NCBI GenBank assembly: GCA_041601535.1
Contig: JBFIHZ010000292.1
Location: forward strand, 1 to 5,395
From: JBFIHZ01 sp041601535
GTDB lineage: Bacteria > Pseudomonadota > Gammaproteobacteria > Xanthomonadales > SZUA-36
Reading direction: 5' to 3'
Length of the DNA: 5,395 nt
Each line of letters starts with the position of its first letter. The stretch's first letter is position 1. Made by a program: the position numbers and the translations under genes. The notes under the pieces are model-generated. The model saw only the letters and a program-made list of their open reading frames with translations, had not been told where the DNA came from and ran no database searches. Shown here piece after piece: positions 1 to 5,395 of this stretch.

Positions 1-1
1 C

Positions 2-991
2 CGGCTTCCGGATGGCATGCAACAGGAGTTCCTGGACCGCGCGGACCGCATGCGCGGGCCCGCCCGGCTGAAATTCCTGTTCGAAGAATTTTTCCTGCCG
101 CTGGCCCGTGCCATGCTGCCCCAGGTGGAAGCAGCGCTGGAGGAGTGGCAGCCGGACGTGGTGATTTCCGACCAGCACGCGTTTGCCGGTGGTTTGGCCG
201 CGCGGCGGCGTGGATTGCCCTGGGCCAGCCTGTCCACCACCTCCGCAACCGTGACAGACCCCTTTGAAGGCCTGCCGAAAGTGGCGCAGTGGCTGCGCCA
301 GCTGACGGATGAATTGCAGCGTGAAGCCGGCTTGGAGCCCATCAGCGACCCCGATTTTTCCCGGGCCCTGTCGCTGGTGCTGAGCACGCCTGAACTGGTG
401 GATGCGCAACGGGACTACCCGCCCTACATGCGGTTTGTCGGCACCGCACTTGGCCAGCGGCCGGCCGTGGATTTTGACTGGGCCGCGCTGGATAAGGGTT
501 GCCGCAAAGTACTGATCTCGCTGGGAACGGTAAATGCCAACCTGGGGGAACGTTTTCTGGCAGCCGCGCTGGAGGGTCTGGCGGACTTTGATGCGCAATT
601 TATCGTGGTGGCCCCGCCGGGCCTGGTGCAGCCGCCGTCCGGTCGTTTCATCGTATGTAAGTACGTACCCCAGCTGGAACTGATGCCGCACCTGGATGCG
701 GTGATTTGCCACGCCGGCCATAACACCGTGGTTGAAGCACTGACTCACGGTATTCCGCTGGTGGTGGCGCCGATCAAGGACGACCAGCCGATCGTGGCGC
801 AGCAAGTAGTGCAGGCTGGAGCCGGCAAGCAGATCAAGTTCGGCCGGGTCCAGGGGGCTGGCATCCGCGCCGCGCTGGAATGCGTGCTGGATGACCCTTC
901 CTACCGGCAATCGGCGCAGCGCCTGGCCGAATCATTCCGCGCCGCGGGCGGTGTCACGAAAGCCGTGGACTTGCTGGAAATGCTGGCCTGA
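2..991 (+). CDS. GT1-type (UGT/MGT-like) glycosyltransferase, 5' end cut by the window
   Basis: This is a GT-B glycosyltransferase that would move a sugar from a nucleotide-sugar donor to a small, probably hydrophobic acceptor in the cytoplasm. The frame is open to the window edge and reads RLPDG before the first ATG at 17, so that ATG is internal; about 80-100 N-terminal residues are missing compared with the usual 400-430. Counting from that Met, the end of the acceptor domain is at 46-73 (PDVVISD, then AARRRGLPWASLS), the donor domain opens with VLISLGTV (165-172), and the donor signature runs from KYVPQLELMPH (215-225) through HAGHNTVVEALTHGIPLVVAP (232-252) to DDQ (255-257). The His-Ala-Gly and Asp-Gln positions match the nucleotide-sugar binding loop of UGT-family enzymes. 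The C terminus looks complete. Its stop lies four bases before the likely start of the next gene, implying an operon. Macrolide, sterol, flavonoid and carotenoid glycosyltransferases share these motifs, so donor and acceptor cannot be told. Confidence 0.9.
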   Translation, partial: RLPDGMQQEFLDRADRMRGPARLKFLFEEFFLPLARAMLPQVEAALEEWQPDVVISDQHAFAGGLAARRRGLPWASLSTTSATVTDPFEGLPKVAQWLRQLTDELQREAGLEPISDPDFSRALSLVLSTPELVDAQRDYPPYMRFVGTALGQRPAVDFDWAALDKGCRKVLISLGTVNANLGERFLAAALEGLADFDAQFIVVAPPGLVQPPSGRFIVCKYVPQLELMPHLDAVICHAGHNTVVEALTHGIPLVVAPIKDDQPIVAQQVVQAGAGKQIKFGRVQGAGIRAALECVLDDPSYRQSAQRLAESFRAAGGVTKAVDLLEMLA

Positions 992-995
992 AGCC

Positions 996-2792
996 GTGGC
1001 CGCAGCCGCCTCCACCGCAAGCCCGAAGCCGGTGCCCGGTTCCAGGAAACTGTTGCTCACGGGCGGATCCGGCCCCATCGGACGCGCCCTGGTACGCCGT
1101 CTGCTGGATGCGGGCCATCAGGTAACCGCACCCGGCCGGGATCAGCTCGACCTGCGCAAGCCGGAATCCCTGGAGGCGTACCGCGGTGAAACATGGGATG
1201 CAATCATTCACCTTGCCACCACCGGAAGCTGGCGCGGCAACCTGGCAGCCACGCGGGCTCTGCTGGAGCTGGACACGCACCGTTTTATCTATATGAGTTC
1301 GTGGGTGGTCGACTGGGCTGGCCGGGCGTGGCTAAGGGATGGTTACACGCGCGGCAAACAGGCCTGTGAGGTGGCAGTCCGGGCATCGGGAATTGCCAGC
1401 CGGGTCATTGTGCGGCCCTCGCTGGTACTGGGCGATGAGCGCCTGGTATGGGACCGGAATATTACCCGCCTGGCCAGTTGTCACGGAATACGGCTGAGCC
1501 TGGTTCCGCTGGATCAGGTGATTGATACGCTGGTGCAGCAGGCGCTCGGCAGCACCCCCGGCCTGACGGAGATAGAGCAGTACGGCGAAACCGTGGAGGC
1601 CGCTTCCGCCAGCGCAGTCTTCGGCGGCCGCGAAACCGTCGTGACACGCACGCTGGCATTCAGCGTGCGGCACCTTCTGCGGCACCTGTCCACTTTTGCC
1701 TTCCTGGGTGAACGGGCTGCCCCGGAAAGCACGGCGAAGGCGCTGCAGTCGCCCGGTTACTTCGCCGCGAGCCCGCCTGGCCGCCAGTTCCGCCCGGTAT
1801 CCGCCGAGCAGCTCAGCGCCATGCTGCAATGTCACCCCACCGCCCGTGTGCTGGGCTGCGGCTGGTCACGCCAGCCGATGTTGGGAGGTGGCAAACCCGG
1901 AGAACAGGACGCAGGGGTCACCATCAGTGTTCGCCGGCTGAACCATGAACTGCACTTTGATCCGCTGAGCGGGAACCTCACCGTGGAAGCCGGGGCCAGT
2001 CTGAACGAGTTGTTTGACCTGCTGGACCGCCATGACCGCACCGTTCGTGCGTTACCGGAATTCCGCGATGTCAGCCTGGGCTCCGCGGTGATGACGGATA
2101 TCCATGGTTCCTCGGCACAGTTTCACGTCTTTGCTGACCAGTTCGTTTCGCTGCGCCTTTACACCGACGGTTGTTGGCGCGATGGAGTGTCGGTCACCGA
2201 GGCGCGGCGGGCGGGGCAGGCTGCGGTGGTGGGTGCCGTTGAACTGAAGACCACGGTCAACAAGCCACTGCTGCGTGAAGCGATGTTAGTGCCGGCGCCC
2301 GTTGCAGCGGCCGATTGGCTCGGGCTGTTGCGGCAGGGTGAAGCCACCACGCTGCACTGGTATCCCCGCAAGGCACAGGTGATGGCCTGGGTGCACCGCG
2401 AGGCGGCTGCGCCGGAGGGCGCGGAGGTCTACGCTGATGGCCGTTTCCTGCGCCGCTATCACCGGGCCGTGGCGCGATTGCATCCGCCCCGGGTCTGGGC
2501 CGCCCGGGGACACCGATTGCTGGCGTCCTGGCCCCGGCTGAGCCGGCTGGAGCGGTTCGCGTTGGGGCGCAGCGCACTGAGGAATATCGAGTTTTGCGTT
2601 CCGCAAGCGGAGTTCGAGGCTGTGCTGTGCCGTCTGCGCGAGCAGCCTCCCGGCCCGGTGGGTTTACGGCTGTCGCCGCGTGGTATCTGGGTGGACCTGT
2701 CAACGCCCCGGCCGCAGGACTATGCGGCCTGGGGTTATCCGCTGAACAACGGCAAATGGATGCCTGCAGCCGCACCGACCCCGCATAGTTAA
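996..2792 (+). CDS. Fusion protein: NAD(P)-dependent epimerase/dehydratase (extended SDR) + FAD-linked oxidase domain
   Basis: A cytoplasmic two-domain redox enzyme of about 598 residues. Numbered from GTG 996, the SDR part shows the nucleotide loop TGGSGPIG (22-29), the strand IIHLA (70-74), the catalytic Ser in YMSSW (99-103), Tyr117 and Lys121 of YxxxK (YTRGK), and RPSLVLG (140-146), all in the order of extended SDRs. The second part (about 266-392) matches the FAD-binding domain of the VAO/DprE1/sugar-oxidase superfamily: LGCGWS, SVRRLN, VEAGASLNEL, TDIHGSS and YTDG. The rest (393-598) resembles a diverged substrate domain, with HWYPR (454-458) and NNGKW (584-588) near the end. The usual His of GxGHS, which carries covalent FAD in several oxidases, is Trp290. 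Start choice: ATG 891 would overlap the glycosyltransferase by 101 bases with Trp/Cys-rich shadow sequence, so GTG 996 is preferred. GTG 1032 places the Rossmann strand close to the N terminus and is a good alternative. No strong Shine-Dalgarno precedes either, suggesting coupling to the upstream gene. Substrate unknown. Confidence 0.85.
   Translation: MAAAASTASPKPVPGSRKLLLTGGSGPIGRALVRRLLDAGHQVTAPGRDQLDLRKPESLEAYRGETWDAIIHLATTGSWRGNLAATRALLELDTHRFIYMSSWVVDWAGRAWLRDGYTRGKQACEVAVRASGIASRVIVRPSLVLGDERLVWDRNITRLASCHGIRLSLVPLDQVIDTLVQQALGSTPGLTEIEQYGETVEAASASAVFGGRETVVTRTLAFSVRHLLRHLSTFAFLGERAAPESTAKALQSPGYFAASPPGRQFRPVSAEQLSAMLQCHPTARVLGCGWSRQPMLGGGKPGEQDAGVTISVRRLNHELHFDPLSGNLTVEAGASLNELFDLLDRHDRTVRALPEFRDVSLGSAVMTDIHGSSAQFHVFADQFVSLRLYTDGCWRDGVSVTEARRAGQAAVVGAVELKTTVNKPLLREAMLVPAPVAAADWLGLLRQGEATTLHWYPRKAQVMAWVHREAAAPEGAEVYADGRFLRRYHRAVARLHPPRVWAARGHRLLASWPRLSRLERFALGRSALRNIEFCVPQAEFEAVLCRLREQPPGPVGLRLSPRGIWVDLSTPRPQDYAAWGYPLNNGKWMPAAAPTPHS
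1032..1610 (+). other. Extended SDR (epimerase-like) domain of the fusion protein
   Basis: Approximate coding span of the Rossmann domain. The TGxxGxxG loop, active-site Ser and YxxxK pair are all intact, so this half looks able to bind NAD(P)H and catalyse hydride transfer. The C-terminal substrate-binding part of a typical epimerase appears short and grades into a poorly recognisable linker (about 1610-1790). The boundaries are estimates from motif positions. Confidence 0.75.
1791..2171 (+). other. FAD-binding (PP-loop, VAO-superfamily) domain of the fusion protein
   Basis: Approximate span of the flavin-binding domain. It begins at RPVSAEQLSAML, which fits the 'P.s.eel..l' entry of the family, and continues through the GxGxS loop, the 'vtVeaGvtl.el' strand (here LTVEAGASLNEL), the aDxHGss-like turn (TDIHGSS) and ends at the 'l.taDG'-like strand (LRLYTDG). 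This order is diagnostic for the fold, not for the substrate. Confidence 0.75.
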
Positions 2793-2821
2793 CCTGCCAG
2801 GCGCTGGCCTGCCGCCGGGCT
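2793..2821. terminator. Possible weak hairpin between two convergent genes
   Basis: The 29 bases between the two stop codons contain overlapping short inverted repeats: GCCAG-GCG-CTGGC (2796-2808), or alternatively CAGGC-GCTG-GCCTG (2798-2811). Either stem is only five base pairs. No run of T follows on either strand, so this is not a convincing intrinsic terminator. It may be chance in GC-rich DNA, or termination may be Rho-dependent. Confidence 0.25.
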
Positions 2822-5395
2822 TCAGTCGACCTTGGGCAGCAGCGTCGGGTTGGAGCGGATCCTGCCGGAGGCAATAATGATGGTCGGCTTGAGGGTAAAG
2901 ACGATTTCCAGACCGGACTCACTCAGGCTGCCGGTGACCGTCACCTGGAAATTATCGTCCTGCCCGGTACCGGTCACGGTGTCGCCATCCACCGTCAACG
3001 GCACTTCAAAACGTTCGACCGGGTAGACGCCGGAATTGTCCTCGCAATCCTCTGGTGGGACATTCGGGTTGGGGTTGGAGGCAATGGTTTCCTGCGAGCC
3101 TTCAAAGGCGATCCACGAACCGGGGCCATCGAGAATTTCCGCCTCGGCAGTCAGGTCCATGGTGGTGCTGGCGGTGCAGGTGGAATTTTCTTTCTGCTGG
3201 ATCTTGATGTCGCCACTGGCCATCAGGTCACCGGCATACATACCGGCGTAGTTCACCGGACAGACCTCGACGCTGAAATTGTTTTGCGCATCGGGCAACT
3301 CGCTGCGCTGGCCAGACTCATCCACGGCCCAGACGCGCCAGTGCCAGTCTTCGGTTTCTGAGCTCTCGATGGCCGCATCCAGGGTCACATCAAATAGCAC
3401 GGAGGGGTCGTTATGCCGCAAGGGCGTCAAGCCCTCGGCACCGAATGCGAATTTGCCCTTGTAGCCACCCGTATTGGCGACTTCAATGCCGTAGGATTCG
3501 GCACCTTCAACCACGGCCCACTCAAACGTCCAGATAACATCCTGCGCATCGCAGCGGTTGGCCAGCACTGCGTTGTCATCGGGGCTGAGTAATTCTGGTG
3601 GAGACAGCAGCGGCCCGCCGGCACCCGCCTGCAGATGCTGCCGGTGCTCAAAAGCCAGGCCGCCCGGACCGGTGATCAGGTAACTGTCCTGCGACCAGCC
3701 CGCCTGGGTCTGCAGGTTGAAGGTGCAGCTGCGCTGGGTGTTGACGGTGCACTGCAGCGCCGCTCCGCTGGCACGTTGCAGGCTGAGTTTCTGGCCGGAG
3801 GTCAGGCACGGCGTGGCGACGACCAGCTGGTAAGCCTGCCCGGCGGTGACCGACGCAGGCTGGGCGCTGATTCCCGCCACTCCGCTGCCGCTGCCGGCTT
3901 CAAGCGTGCCGAAATCCAGCATGGCTCCGGCAGCTTCAAATGCCAGCGATGCACTCAACACCGGTTGCATTACATGGCTGGCGCGGGCACTGGCCCAGAC
4001 GTCCTGCTGAGATGCGCCGACCTCGCGGTACAGTGGCGTGGCCGCATCGCAAACCGCGTCAGGGTTCTCGCCCAGTGTTTCAAAGGCTTCACAAAACGCG
4101 GCCTGGTGCAGATAGGATGCCTCGCAGGAATTGAATGCCGCGATGCGCGCAGCCGCGTCACCAGAGGCATTGGCGGCCAGCTCGCCGCACACCGGCCGCA
4201 GGCCGTCTTCAAACAGTGCGGACACCCGCTGACAGCTCGCCGCGGTCAGCCCATGCAACTGGCGGCAAGCCTGGCCCAGCGTGCCGGCCTCCAGTGCCGC
4301 TGCCGATTTGGGCAGGCTGGCTTCAAAGGTTCCGCCGCCGGCGGATGCTGCCGGAACGATAAACACCGCGCTGCGGTCGTACCCCGGGTCGGCCGGGTTG
4401 GCCGCCGGGTTGGCGGCATCACCGACGATGTAATCCACTGAAGCTTGCGCCGCCGGGGCGTCGCAGAACAGCACATTGACCGTTGCGGTATCGCTGGCGA
4501 CACCTTGCGGTGAGGAAGTTCCGCCGCCTGACTGGACCGCTGCGGCGCTGCCGGCGTCCTGCAGCCAGCGCGCCACGCTGGTGGCGCGGGCCGGGTCGAT
4601 GGCGTTCGCCTCGGTACCGGCGTCCGCGGCCTCGGTGACAATTTGCACACCGGCGTGCACATCGCGCACCTCGGTTTTGCTGCCGTCGCCGGCAAAGTGC
4701 AATCGCCAGTTGCCCTCGGTGCTGCTGCTGGTACCGCCACTGGCTGATACGGGCAAGCCGGTACCATCGCGCGCGCCGAACAGATCAAACACCAGGCCGG
4801 AGGCGGTTTCCATCCGCGCCAGCGCCGGGTCAGTGGGGTTGCTCATCAGGCTGAGCTGATTGCCATCCGCCCGCGGCAGGCTGCCTTCGCAGGGGAAACC
4901 CTTCAAGCGGCTGAGGCGCTGGATGGGCAGCGTGCCGGACAGTTCGCCATCGGCCGCAAACCATGACACCTTGCCGTTATCGCAACTGGTGAACTCCAGC
5001 GTGTATGCGCCAAAATCCTCCAGCGTGACCTGGCTGCTGTCGAATTCATTGCCAAAACGCGTCCCGGAGCCAGCCAGTGCTTCGCGGATCAGGATGCTGT
5101 TGCCGATGATTTCACCGATACCCAGGTTCCAGGCCTGGTTGCCATTGGCGTCGTAAGTGAACCAGTAAACCAGTGCCCGCGTGGCAGAGAGGATTTCCAC
5201 GAACCAGCCCTGTCCGTTGGTCTGCGGGTCGAACCAGGCTGCGGATATTCCGCTGGGCAGGCTGCCGCCGCTGGCCGGGTCAGCCAGTTTGCTGAGCCGT
5301 ACGACATTGGTGCTGCCCGATCCGTCTTCTCCATCGAAGTCCACCCGGGCCGTGTCCTGGTCGATAAACTCCACCGACAGCGTGCCCCAGGGTTC
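2822..5395 (-). CDS. Large multidomain, probably exported protein of unknown function, N terminus outside the window
   Basis: The frame stays open to the window edge and reads EPWGTLS before the GTG at 5374, so that GTG is internal and the protein exceeds 857 residues. Counting from that GTG as residue 1: the tail of one beta-rich module (to about 32); a complete second copy (42-162) with AAWFDP, NGQGWFVE, ALVYWFTYDANGNQAW and IQRLSRL; an Ala/Gly/Ser-rich stretch (about 165-360); a helical six-Cys region (370-442); an Ig-like segment (about 500-583); a fibronectin-III-like domain (592-705) with FEW, ESYGIEV and WHWRVWAVDESG; and a C-terminal beta-rich domain (706-850) starting NYAGMYAGDL. Sixteen Cys, abundant Asp/Glu and little Lys suit a disulfide-bonded extracytoplasmic protein. 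The signal peptide would be upstream and cannot be checked. There is no C-terminal membrane segment, LPxTG or PEP-CTERM-like tail. No catalytic motif was recognised, so a binding, adhesion or surface-structural role is only an inference. It converges on the fusion gene and is a separate transcription unit. Confidence 0.85.
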   Translation of the reverse strand, partial: EPWGTLSVEFIDQDTARVDFDGEDGSGSTNVVRLSKLADPASGGSLPSGISAAWFDPQTNGQGWFVEILSATRALVYWFTYDANGNQAWNLGIGEIIGNSILIREALAGSGTRFGNEFDSSQVTLEDFGAYTLEFTSCDNGKVSWFAADGELSGTLPIQRLSRLKGFPCEGSLPRADGNQLSLMSNPTDPALARMETASGLVFDLFGARDGTGLPVSASGGTSSSTEGNWRLHFAGDGSKTEVRDVHAGVQIVTEAADAGTEANAIDPARATSVARWLQDAGSAAAVQSGGGTSSPQGVASDTATVNVLFCDAPAAQASVDYIVGDAANPAANPADPGYDRSAVFIVPAASAGGGTFEASLPKSAAALEAGTLGQACRQLHGLTAASCQRVSALFEDGLRPVCGELAANASGDAAARIAAFNSCEASYLHQAAFCEAFETLGENPDAVCDAATPLYREVGASQQDVWASARASHVMQPVLSASLAFEAAGAMLDFGTLEAGSGSGVAGISAQPASVTAGQAYQLVVATPCLTSGQKLSLQRASGAALQCTVNTQRSCTFNLQTQAGWSQDSYLITGPGGLAFEHRQHLQAGAGGPLLSPPELLSPDDNAVLANRCDAQDVIWTFEWAVVEGAESYGIEVANTGGYKGKFAFGAEGLTPLRHNDPSVLFDVTLDAAIESSETEDWHWRVWAVDESGQRSELPDAQNNFSVEVCPVNYAGMYAGDLMASGDIKIQQKENSTCTASTTMDLTAEAEILDGPGSWIAFEGSQETIASNPNPNVPPEDCEDNSGVYPVERFEVPLTVDGDTVTGTGQDDNFQVTVTGSLSESGLEIVFTLKPTIIIASGRIRSNPTLLPKVD
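3260..3601 (-). other. Fibronectin-III-like domain coding segment
   Basis: Residues 592-705 follow the plan of an FN3 beta-sandwich: PPELLSPDD at the start, WTFEWAVVEGAESYGIEV for strands B-C, WHWRVWAVDESGQRSE for strands E-F, and NNFSVEV for the last strand. Cys608 and Cys705 sit at the two ends and could staple the domain. FN3-like domains in bacterial exported proteins usually act as spacers or ligand binders. Confidence 0.6.
4049..4267 (-). repeat. Six-cysteine helical region made of two similar units
   Basis: Residues 370-442 hold cysteines at 370, 381, 396, 417, 428 and 442. The spacing is C-x10-C-x14-C, a 20-residue spacer, then C-x10-C-x13-C. Aligning the units with one gap also matches Ala-Ala two to three residues before the middle Cys, Leu and Glu six and eight residues after it, and Val just before the last Cys. 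This suggests an internal duplication (units 4187-4267 and 4049-4126) with three disulfides. No named family is recognised. Confidence 0.55.
4392..4415 (-). repeat. 12-bp tandem direct repeat inside the large - strand gene
   Basis: Two adjacent 12-base units (4392-4403 and 4404-4415) differ only in the last base. On the - strand they encode the peptide repeat ANPAANPA followed by DPG. The repeat is in frame and sits in a low-complexity Ala/Pro/Asp linker, consistent with replication slippage in a spacer under little constraint. Confidence 0.6.
4889..5251 (-). repeat. Complete second copy of the beta-rich GQGW module
   Basis: About 120 residues with the pattern W-x-D-P-x-x-x-G-Q-G-W, then VYWFTYDANGNQAW, GIGEI and a final TLEF...CDNGKV...RLSRL...PC. 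I recall similar modules, often repeated, in secreted proteins of Xanthomonadales-like Gammaproteobacteria, and know of no assigned function. The two Cys (131 and 162) flank the last strands and may form a disulfide. Confidence 0.7.
5279..5395 (-). repeat. Tail of first copy of a beta-rich module (partial at window edge)
   Basis: This stretch encodes PWGTLSVEFIDQDTARVDF followed by NVVRLSKLAD. It lines up with the end of the complete module next to it: FGAYTLEFTSCDNGKVSWF followed by LPIQRLSRLKG. Shared features are W/F-G, a TLxxEF-like strand, D-x-x-[KR]-V and RLS-[KR]-L. The rest of this copy lies beyond the window. It lacks both cysteines present in the neighbouring copy. Confidence 0.7.

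Noticed and set aside
661..668. Palindrome GTACGTAC
   Set aside because: It is an isolated 8-base palindrome inside a conserved part of the glycosyltransferase (around KYVPQ), best explained by chance.
891..995. N-terminal extension of the fusion protein from ATG 891
   Set aside because: The 35 extra residues are the glycosyltransferase C terminus read in another frame, with an unusual Trp/Cys pattern and no similarity to SDR N termini.
1610..1790. Possible frameshift between the SDR and FAD domains
   Set aside because: The reading frame is continuous and codon character looks unchanged. Low recognisability fits a variable linker and diverged SDR C-terminal part.
1332..1835. A 167-codon open frame on the - strand opposite the SDR/linker region
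   Set aside because: No motif is seen and the opposite strand carries the SDR motifs. Treated as a shadow.
2257..2922. A 221-codon open frame on the - strand across the end of the fusion gene and the junction
   Set aside because: The product is Pro/Arg/Ala-rich low-complexity sequence and opposes the FAD-oxidase coding frame as well as overlapping the 3' end of the - strand gene.
3635..4441. A 268-codon open frame on the + strand inside the large - strand gene
   Set aside because: It is antisense to convincing domain-bearing sequence. Its product is rich in Arg, Gly, Gln and Ala without any recognisable motif, as expected for shadow frames in GC-rich DNA.
4246..4788. A 180-codon open frame on the - strand in another frame of the large gene
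   Set aside because: The Pro/Arg/Cys-rich composition without domain features is typical of an out-of-frame reading of Ala/Gly-rich coding DNA.

Overview
This 5.4-kb window is GC-rich, densely coding bacterial DNA. It contains three genes: two on the + strand in a tight pair, converging on one long - strand gene. The genes at both window edges are cut off. GC-rich coding style, a secreted-type protein with the 'aW-x-D-P-x-x-x-G-Q-G-W' module often seen in Xanthomonadales-like and Wenzhouxiangella/Woeseia-like Gammaproteobacteria, and the lack of Gram-positive sorting signals suggest a GC-rich gammaproteobacterium. This assignment is from memory of family patterns and is only moderately secure.

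Left half (1-2792, + strand). The first gene is the C-terminal three quarters of a GT-B fold glycosyltransferase of the UGT/MGT type (family GT1). Four bases after its stop begins a roughly 600-residue protein. It joins an N-terminal extended short-chain dehydrogenase/NAD-dependent epimerase domain to a C-terminal FAD-linked oxidase domain of the vanillyl-alcohol oxidase superfamily, which also includes DprE1 and the sugar-lactone/alditol oxidases. The spacing implies co-transcription and probably coupled translation. The simplest joint reading is that the transferase adds a sugar to a small hydrophobic acceptor and the fused redox enzyme oxidises, reduces or epimerises the sugar or the acceptor. 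The chemistry is inferred, not shown.

Junction (2793-2821). Only 29 bases separate the two convergent stops. They hold a short GC-rich inverted repeat but no T-tract.

Right half (2822-5395, - strand). One long multidomain protein, open at its N terminus, looks exported. In order it carries the tail of one beta-rich repeat module, a full second copy of that module, a low-complexity Ala/Gly/Ser region, a helical six-cysteine region built from two similar units, an Ig-like segment, a fibronectin-III-like domain and a C-terminal beta-rich domain. Sixteen cysteines are visible and no C-terminal membrane anchor is seen. Its function is unknown; adhesion, binding or scaffolding at the cell surface is plausible.

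No tRNA, rRNA, CRISPR array, insertion sequence or recognisable riboswitch was seen. No promoter can be placed, because the 5' ends of both transcription units lie outside the window. The most notable items are the SDR plus FAD-oxidase fusion beside a glycosyltransferase, the internal duplication in the six-cysteine region, and the tandem module whose two cysteines are gained or lost together.
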